From positions 1-20,245 of the forward strand of contig DATBFY010000179.1 in assembly GCA_036558265.1 (NCBI GenBank): 20,245 bases of DNA, given 5' to 3'. Position numbers and translations under genes: made by a program. The notes under the pieces were generated by a model. It ran no database searches. It was not told where the DNA came from and saw only the letters and a program-made list of their open reading frames with translations. The stretch is from RYN-433 sp036558265. Lineage in GTDB: Bacteria; Planctomycetota; Phycisphaerae; Tepidisphaerales; Tepidisphaeraceae. Shown in pieces: positions 14,978 to 20,245 of the stretch (the stretch's first letter is position 1; each line of letters opens with the position of its first letter).

Positions 14978-16642
14978 TCACTGCTTCGGCCCCGGCGCCG
15001 GTTTCTCCGTCGGCGGCACGGGCATCGGTCCCTTGACGCCGCCTCGCTCCCGATCACGCCGCATCGACTGCACTTCCCTCAGGAGCGATTGCAGGTTCTG
15101 CTCGATCTCGGACAGGCGCCGCTCCCGCGCCCGCATCGCCGCATCGTTGCCCGCCAGTTTCTTCGCCATCTCCCGGTAGTTCTGCTGCTGCAGTTGCTGC
15201 GGCTGCAATGGCTGCGCGCCCGGCTGGCTTTCCTTCGGCCGCTCCGCCAGCTCCCCCTTCCAGCCGTGGCGCTTGGCCTCCAGTTCCGCCAGCCGACGCG
15301 TGGCGCGTTCGAGTTGCCTGCTCAGTTCCCTCACTTCCGCGCGGGCTTCGGCGACTTCCTGGTCGCGCTCCTTCGCGGCTTGTTTGGCCTCCTTCTCGTC
15401 GAGCTTCGACTCTTTCTCCACCTTCAGGTCCACGCGATCCAGTTTGCTGCGAATCTTGGCCTCCAGGTCCTCCAGCGGGATTCGATCGATCTCGCCGACC
15501 TGCACCCTGGGCGCCACCGGGTCCACGGGGGGCACCGGCGCAACGGTCGCCGGCCGTTCCTCGTCATCCGCTTGCGCCCGCGAGCTGGGCGCCAACGGCA
15601 ACAACGCGCACCCCAGTGCCGCCACCGCCAACCGACCGTACCACGGCAACGTCCGCGATATCCGACGTTCACACGTAATCATGGTCAATCTCCTTCTGAG
15701 CTGATCGAACTGCTGGCCCATCCCGCTCGCCAACGCTGGCGGTAAGGCGGGTCCGGCGGACACGAACTCCACGGCTTCCAGGATCGCCCCCGCGTATGCC
15801 CGTCCCACCCCGGGTAATGTCCATATCACCCATGCGTCGCAACAGGCCTCCTCCGCCTCCCGCAAGCGGCCACGCGCCCACCACGCCACCGGCCACCACC
15901 AATAGAGCACGACGACCGCCAGCTCTACCCGCCGCACCCAGTGATCCCGCCTCTTTAAGTGCGCCATCTCGTGCATGAGCAACGAGGACCGCTGCGGCGG
16001 GCTCAACCGCCCCCACAATCCCCGCGGGACCAGCACCCTGGGACGCCCGACGACCCCGAACAGCATCGGGCAGACCAATCCGGGCACGAAACAGACCTCC
16101 GGCACGCGCGACAACCCGATCCGTCGCGCCGACGTGAGCGCCAGCATCCGCAGCTCATCCGATGCCGTCTCGGACTGGCGCAGCAGGTGACAGAACCGCC
16201 CGATGCGCACGATGATCACGATCAGGCAGACCAACGATCCGGCGCCCCAGACCGCCAACACGACTGCGGCCCAGCCCTTCCAAGCTCCATCGCGCCGGGC
16301 GGGCGGCGGGGCCAGGTCGGGCGATCGCTCGACCGGGCGAACGAGCGCGTCGTCTTCGAACAAAGGACTCATCTGGACCGGCGCCTCCACCGATGAGTCG
16401 TTCCCGGAAGTCGCCGCCATGGCCATCTCGAAACCGCCGCTCGATCCGTCCGGCCGGGCGGGGAGCAGCCGATCGATGCGCACGTTCCAGAGCGGCGGGG
16501 TGAGCAGCTTGAACAGCACGATCAACCAGAGGGCGTGGACCAGAGCCGGTCGCCGGCAGGTTGCGCCGAACGCCGCGGCCGCTGCCGCCAGCACCGCGGA
16601 AACCAGCGCGTTGGTCAGTCCGATGCCCAGGAGCCAGTTCAT
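14978..16642 (-). CDS. BlaR1-like M56 membrane metalloprotease with coiled-coil tail
   Basis: The 554-residue protein belongs to the M56 family, whose members sense an envelope signal and trigger removal of the partner BlaI/MecI repressor. Helices lie at about 3-26, 33-50, 122-147 and 239-257. The zinc motif HEMAH (224-228) is followed by LKRRDHWVRR and the downstream EAEEACCDAWV (262-272), which supplies the third ligand. A last hydrophobic segment (about 336-356) ends near SSRAQA. The periplasmic part has no penicillin-binding domain. It is a Pro-rich spacer followed by Lys/Glu/Arg heptad coiled coils (about 385-460 and 485-532) and a Pro-rich end. The signal is therefore unlikely to be a beta-lactam bound covalently. 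A protein contact, perhaps with envelope partners, is more plausible (inference). It begins 3 bases after the blaI stop. Confidence 0.93.
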   Translation of the reverse strand: MNWLLGIGLTNALVSAVLAAAAAAFGATCRRPALVHALWLIVLFKLLTPPLWNVRIDRLLPARPDGSSGGFEMAMAATSGNDSSVEAPVQMSPLFEDDALVRPVERSPDLAPPPARRDGAWKGWAAVVLAVWGAGSLVCLIVIIVRIGRFCHLLRQSETASDELRMLALTSARRIGLSRVPEVCFVPGLVCPMLFGVVGRPRVLVPRGLWGRLSPPQRSSLLMHEMAHLKRRDHWVRRVELAVVVLYWWWPVAWWARGRLREAEEACCDAWVIWTLPGVGRAYAGAILEAVEFVSAGPALPPALASGMGQQFDQLRRRLTMITCERRISRTLPWYGRLAVAALGCALLPLAPSSRAQADDEERPATVAPVPPVDPVAPRVQVGEIDRIPLEDLEAKIRSKLDRVDLKVEKESKLDEKEAKQAAKERDQEVAEARAEVRELSRQLERATRRLAELEAKRHGWKGELAERPKESQPGAQPLQPQQLQQQNYREMAKKLAGNDAAMRARERRLSEIEQNLQSLLREVQSMRRDRERGGVKGPMPVPPTEKPAPGPKQ

Positions 16643-16645
16643 GGG

Positions 16646-17062
16646 TCACCTTCTGCTGCGCTTTCGCTTGCCTTTCTCCGGTTCCGGGCCGCCGTCGATC
16701 AACTCGCGAAGCGCCCGCCGTTCCACCTCGGAAAGCGACTGCGTGCGCGCCAGGTGGCTGAGCACGGGCGCCAGCGAGCCTTCGCAGAGCTTGTCGGCCA
16801 TCTCGCGAAGCCGACGACCGATCAGCTCGTCGGCCTCGATCGCCGCGGTGAAGAGGTGGACGAACAGCGTGCGGTCGCGGCGGACGAAACCCTTGGCTTC
16901 CAGCCGCTCGAGCTGCTTCTGCACGGTGGCGTACTGTGCCACACCGGCCCGGCCGCCGTAGATCTCATCCGCGATCTGGCGCGTGCTGAAGCGGCCTTTG
17001 CGCCAAAGGACGCGCATCAGGGTCAACTCGGCCTCGGTAATGTCCTGACGTTCCCTGCCCAT
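16646..17062 (-). CDS. BlaI/MecI/CopY family transcriptional repressor
   Basis: The 138-residue dimeric winged-helix repressor has its DNA-binding domain at about 8-70. ITEAELTLMRVLWRKG is the family N-terminal helix, FSTRQIADEI the second and VAQYATVQKQLERLEAKGFV the recognition helix, followed by a wing (RRDRTLFVHL). The C-terminal helices dimerise and usually carry the site cut when the M56 partner is activated. The tail is highly basic (EKGKRKRSRR). It is first in an eight-gene leftward run and probably represses its own promoter, and through it the M56 gene. Whether control extends to the TPR-ExbBD-fusion genes depends on readthrough past the REP-like hairpin at 14917. The ATG at 17062 lacks a strong ribosome site. 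Confidence 0.94.
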   Translation of the reverse strand: MGRERQDITEAELTLMRVLWRKGRFSTRQIADEIYGGRAGVAQYATVQKQLERLEAKGFVRRDRTLFVHLFTAAIEADELIGRRLREMADKLCEGSLAPVLSHLARTQSLSEVERRALRELIDGGPEPEKGKRKRSRR

Positions 17063-17094
17063 CGTGGATCACGCATCCTAGCTGGTACGGCTTT

Positions 17095-17123
17095 AATCTA
17101 AGACGATTGAGCTGAGATGGCAA
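17095..17123 (-). promoter_or_regulatory. Predicted sigma70-type promoter of the blaI operon with overlapping dyad
   Basis: Minus-strand TTGCCA (17118-17123) and TAGATT (17095-17100) are separated by exactly 17 bases and lie about 33 bases upstream of the blaI ATG. The spacer and -10 carry an imperfect dyad: CTCAATC, six bases, then GATTAAAG, between about 17092 and 17113. It is placed as a BlaI operator would be. It does not match the TACA/TGTA operators of staphylococcal BlaI. The surrounding divergent spacer (17063-17353) is AT-richer than its flanks and holds no gene. Confidence 0.5.
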
Positions 17124-17136
17124 TAACCAAAAAATA

Positions 17137-17146
17137 AAGCATGCTT
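17137..17146. repeat. Short palindrome upstream of the blaI promoter
   Basis: AAGCATGCTT is a perfect 10-base palindrome 14 bases upstream of the predicted -35. It could be a regulator site for either divergent gene. A single copy of this length can also occur by chance. Confidence 0.3.
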
Positions 17147-17252
17147 GCCGCAGGGTCGTGTTCGGTAGCCTTCGGTAAGTGCACCACCGGTGCGACCGCT
17201 AACGGCGGGGTGAGGGGAAGTCGTGTCGGAGGTGGTTGCACGACGGTGTATT

Positions 17253-17268
17253 CCGGGATAAATCCCGG
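17253..17268. repeat. Perfect 7-base inverted repeat in the divergent spacer
   Basis: CCGGGAT and ATCCCGG flank the two bases AA. The element lies 85 bases upstream of the YncE-like start. It resembles short dispersed palindromes of planctomycetal intergenic regions. A two-base loop makes it a poor terminator, so a protein site or repeat remnant is more likely. Confidence 0.4.
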
Positions 17269-17353
17269 GGCTTGGCAGCGGACCGGGGTTGTGGAATGAT
17301 CATCAGGGTGCGCGCCGCCTCGGCCCGACTTGGCGCTTGGCGCCCGACATTTC

Positions 17354-18376
17354 ATGCGAAGCTTGATCCTGCTTCTGACGCTTTTCCTCGTCGCCGCGTG
17401 TGAGTCTCCCGCCGCGCGCGCGAAGAACGCGGGGCAGGCGAATGAGTTGCTCGCGCAAGTCGAAACGATCGCCCTGCCCGGCGTCGAGGGCCGGTTTGAC
17501 CACTTCGCCGCCGACCTTAAGTCCAACCGCCTGTTCGTCGCCGCGCTGGGCAACGGCAGTGTCGAGGTGATCGACATCGCCACCCACAAAGTCACGGGCC
17601 GCATCGCCGAACTGCCCACGCCGCAGGGCGTCGCCATCGCGCCCGACCTCAACCGCCTGGCCGTCACCAACGACAAGGATGGCTCCTGCCGGCTCTTCGA
17701 CGCCTCGACGCTCAAGCCGGTCGCGTCGATCGACCTCAAGGACGATGCCGACAACGTCCGCTATGACGCGGCCGCCAGGCTCTTCTGGGTTGGCTATGGC
17801 TCGGGCGGCCTGGCGGCGATCGATCCCGACAAGAATCAGCAGGTCGCCGACATCAAACTGGACGGCCACCCCGAATCGTTCCAGCTCGAACGGCATGGCA
17901 CGCGCATCTTCGTCAACGTACCGAGCGCGAAGCAGATCGCCGTCATCGACCGGCAGGCCCGCAAGCTCCTGACCACCTGGCCGGTCGCGGGCGCTTCCGC
18001 GAATTTTCCGATGGCCTTGGACGAGAATCACCACCGGCTCTTCATCGGCTGCCGCAAGCCGGCCAGGCTGCTGGTTCTCGATACCGAATCCGGCAAGCCG
18101 GTCGCGTCGGCCGATATCGTCGAGGACACCGACGACCTCTTCTACGACGGGACCAATGGCCGCATCTACGTCTCGGGCGGCGGGGGCGCGATCAGCATCA
18201 TCGCCCAGGACGCGCCCGACACCTACAAGGTTCTCGGCAACGTCCCCACCGCGCCCGGCGCCCGCACGTGCTATTTCATTCCCGACACCGGGCGGCTGTA
18301 CCTTGCCGTCCCCCACCGCGGCACGCAACAATCTGAGATTCGCATCTTTCAGGCGGCGGGTCACTTTCACCGCTGA
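17354..18376 (+). CDS. YncE-like beta-propeller lipoprotein
   Basis: The 340-residue exported protein begins MRSLILLLTLFLVAAC, a lipoprotein signal with C16 as the lipidation site. The mature part is a seven-bladed type propeller of the YncE/lactonase-like YVTN group. Repeats include NRLFVAALGNGSVEVIDIATHKV, NRLAVTNDKDGSCRLFDASTLKPV, TRIFVNVPSAKQIAVIDRQARKL and NGRIYVSGGGGAISIIAQDAP. No catalytic residues can be assigned, so the role may be binding or electron-transfer support. I chose ATG 17354 over an in-frame TTG at 17330 because it starts the signal peptide, although neither start has a clear Shine-Dalgarno. The next gene, a molybdopterin oxidoreductase, starts 32 bases after its stop, so co-transcription is likely. 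Confidence 0.88.
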   Translation: MRSLILLLTLFLVAACESPAARAKNAGQANELLAQVETIALPGVEGRFDHFAADLKSNRLFVAALGNGSVEVIDIATHKVTGRIAELPTPQGVAIAPDLNRLAVTNDKDGSCRLFDASTLKPVASIDLKDDADNVRYDAAARLFWVGYGSGGLAAIDPDKNQQVADIKLDGHPESFQLERHGTRIFVNVPSAKQIAVIDRQARKLLTTWPVAGASANFPMALDENHHRLFIGCRKPARLLVLDTESGKPVASADIVEDTDDLFYDGTNGRIYVSGGGGAISIIAQDAPDTYKVLGNVPTAPGARTCYFIPDTGRLYLAVPHRGTQQSEIRIFQAAGHFHR

Positions 18377-18408
18377 CAGGCGTCTGGCCCCTTTCCTAGC
18401 ATCGATCA

Positions 18409-20245
18409 ATGCACCAACACCAGCACGACGAGAACAGCGCCCCCGACCAGGGCGACGACCATAAACCCACGGATCCGGCTGCCCATCTCGCCCGCGGCGT
18501 CGCCGGCGCCCAGCCTCCGCTCGAGAACGAGGGCGCCCACGAGGGCCGGCGGCATCGGACGGCGGCCGGCCTCTACGCCATTTACGAAACCGGTCACTTC
18601 GGCCTGAAGGAGATGGGGGTCAAGCGGAGCTTTCAAACCCTTCTGAAGATCAACCAGAAGGACGGCTTCGACTGCCCGAGCTGCGCCTGGCCCGATCCCG
18701 ACGGCAAGCGCAACATGGCCGAGTTTTGCGAGAACGGCGCCAAGGCCGTGGCATCGGAGGCGACGACGCGGCGATTGACGCCCGACGTCTTTGCCCGGCA
18801 CGCGATCTCCGAAATGCGGCAACGGCCCGACGTGTGGCTTGAAGAGCTGGGCCGCATCACCCACCCGATGATCCGGCGCAAGAATTCGGATCATTACGAG
18901 CCGATCGCCTGGGACGACGCGTTCGAGCTGATCGGCACTGAGTTGCGCTCGCTGGCGTCGGCGGACGAAGCGTCGTTTTACACCTCGGGACGCGCCAGCA
19001 ACGAGGCCGCGTTCCTCTACGGACTCTTCGCGCGGCAGTTCGGCACCAACAACCTGCCCGACTGCTCGAACATGTGCCACGAGTCCAGCGGCACCGGGTT
19101 GACCGAGGCGATCGGATTCGGCAAGGCGACGGTGCGGATCGAGGACTTCGCCTGCGCCAACGCCATCTTCGTGATCGGTCAGAATCCCGGCACCTGCCAC
19201 CCGCGCATGCTGACCGAGCTGCAGAAGGCCGCGCGCGCCGGGTGCAGGATCGTCAGCGTCAACCCGCTGGTCGAATCGGGGCTGATCCGCTTCAAGAACC
19301 CGCAGGAGCCGCTCCACCTGCTCGCCCCCGGCACGCCGATGGCCTGCCTCTTCCTCACCGTCCGCATCAACGGCGACGTGGCGCTCCTCAAGGGGATCAT
19401 GAAGGAGATGCTCGAGGAGGACCAGCGCACCGGCGGCAAGGTGCTCGCTCACGATTTCATCGAGCACCATACCGAGGGCTTCGAAGCGCTGGCGGAGGAC
19501 CTGCGCCGCGAAAGCTGGGACCGCATCGTCCTGAGCAGCGGCATCTCGCGCGATCAGATCCGCCAGGCTGCCCGGATCGCCATGGACGCCGACCGCATGA
19601 TCTGCTCCTGGGCGATGGGGATCACCCAGCACAAGAACGGCGTCGCAAACGTGCAGAGCATCGCCAACTTCGCCCTGCTCCGCGGCCAGATCGGCAAGCG
19701 CGGCGCCGGCCTTTGCCCGGTCCGCGGCCACAGCAACGTGCAGGGAGACCGCACCGTCGGCATCTGGGAAAAGATGAGCGACAAGTTCATCGAAGCGCTG
19801 GGAAAGGAATTCAACTTCACCCCCCCGCAAAAGCACGGCTTGGACACCGTCCGCACCATCGAGGCCATGCACCAGGGAAGGGTCACGGTCTTCGTGGGCC
19901 TGGGTGGGAACTTCCTCGCCGCCACGCCCGATACCCGATACACCTCCGAGGCGCTGGAGCGATGCCGATTAACCGTGCAGATCTCCACCAAGCTGAACCG
20001 CGCCCACCTGATCACCGGCGAGCAGGCGCTGATCCTCCCCTGCCTGGGACGCACCGAGCAGGACCATCAGGCGGCCGGACCGCAGTTCGTCAGCGTGGAG
20101 GATACGACCGGCGTGGTGCACATGTCGCGCGGCGTCCTCGCGCCCGCCTCCGAACACCTGCGCAGCGAACCCGCGATCATCGTCGGTATCGCGCAGGCCA
20201 CCCTCAATCAGAACACGACCGTCAAGTGGCAGGCCTTGATCGACA
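18409..20245 (+). CDS. FdhF/YdeP-family molybdopterin oxidoreductase, 3' truncated by the window
   Basis: There are 612 codons open to the right edge, of the roughly 740-790 usual for the family. This is a formate-dehydrogenase-alpha-like oxidoreductase of the YdeP group (bis-MGD cofactor). Signatures are DGFDCPSCAWPDPDGK (C89, C92) with FCENGAKAV (C107), SDHYEPIAWDDAFELIG, FYTSGRASNEAAFLYGLFAR, NNLPDCSNMCHESSG, IGQNPGTCHPRM, CPVRGHSNVQGDRTVG and LGGNFLAATPDT. C223 in SNMCHE, followed by His224, is the likely Mo ligand in place of the selenocysteine of FdhF. Only three cysteines of an Fe-S motif are evident near the N-terminus. The start is provisional: ATG 18409 has no good ribosome site and gives a His-rich, acidic leader (MHQHQHDENS) before homology begins near residue 45. 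The physiological substrate of YdeP-type enzymes is uncertain; E. coli YdeP is linked to acid resistance. Confidence 0.92.
   Translation, partial: MHQHQHDENSAPDQGDDHKPTDPAAHLARGVAGAQPPLENEGAHEGRRHRTAAGLYAIYETGHFGLKEMGVKRSFQTLLKINQKDGFDCPSCAWPDPDGKRNMAEFCENGAKAVASEATTRRLTPDVFARHAISEMRQRPDVWLEELGRITHPMIRRKNSDHYEPIAWDDAFELIGTELRSLASADEASFYTSGRASNEAAFLYGLFARQFGTNNLPDCSNMCHESSGTGLTEAIGFGKATVRIEDFACANAIFVIGQNPGTCHPRMLTELQKAARAGCRIVSVNPLVESGLIRFKNPQEPLHLLAPGTPMACLFLTVRINGDVALLKGIMKEMLEEDQRTGGKVLAHDFIEHHTEGFEALAEDLRRESWDRIVLSSGISRDQIRQAARIAMDADRMICSWAMGITQHKNGVANVQSIANFALLRGQIGKRGAGLCPVRGHSNVQGDRTVGIWEKMSDKFIEALGKEFNFTPPQKHGLDTVRTIEAMHQGRVTVFVGLGGNFLAATPDTRYTSEALERCRLTVQISTKLNRAHLITGEQALILPCLGRTEQDHQAAGPQFVSVEDTTGVVHMSRGVLAPASEHLRSEPAIIVGIAQATLNQNTTVKWQALID

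Noticed and set aside
18406..19872. 488-residue open frame on the minus strand
   Set aside because: It is antisense to the plus-strand YdeP-type oxidoreductase, whose family motifs run through the whole stretch. High GC leaves the opposite frame open.

Overview
The window is GC-rich bacterial chromosome that looks planctomycetal, most likely class Phycisphaerae. This is inferred from the gene repertoire: ExbB/ExbD genes next to a squalene-cyclase-like barrel protein, a BlaI/M56 pair, HEAT-repeat and PD40 proteins, and TQPAT-type low complexity. No rRNA gene or ribosomal protein is present to confirm it. I see no CRISPR array, tRNA, rRNA or transposase.

Layout, left to right. (1) Positions 1-268, minus strand: N-terminus of an exported protein, cut by the window edge. 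(2) 269-638: a 370-bp non-coding gap. (3) 639-2597, plus strand: argS. (4) 2645-4740, minus strand: a zinc-type MDR dehydrogenase, a four-helix-bundle gene bracketed by inverted heptamer arrays, and a QueC-like protein with an altered PP-loop. (5) 4792-17062, minus strand: eight genes in one direction. In transcription order they are a BlaI-type repressor, an M56 (BlaR1-like) membrane protease with a coiled-coil tail, a 1053-residue TPR protein, ExbB, ExbD, a 1223-residue fusion protein, murI and a HEAT-repeat lipoprotein. (6) 17063-17353: a divergent spacer with a good promoter for blaI. (7) 17354-20245, plus strand: a YncE-like propeller lipoprotein and a YdeP/FdhF-type molybdopterin oxidoreductase that runs off the right edge.

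The most interesting part is region 5. The fusion protein reads as TM helix, PD40/TolB-like beta-propeller, TM helix, short basic loop, TM helix carrying the S-x3-H motif of TonB/TolA, about 450 residues rich in Pro and Ala, and a C-terminal squalene-cyclase-like alpha/alpha barrel. It lies directly downstream of ExbB and ExbD and so looks like their TonB/TolA-type partner. The large upstream TPR protein occupies the place a CpoB-like partner would. Together these genes could form an energised, Tol-like envelope machine in which the TolA-like and TolB-like parts are one polypeptide. The BlaI/M56 pair may switch it on, and murI and a lipoprotein follow downstream. The domain and motif observations come directly from the sequence. 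The functional model is inference.
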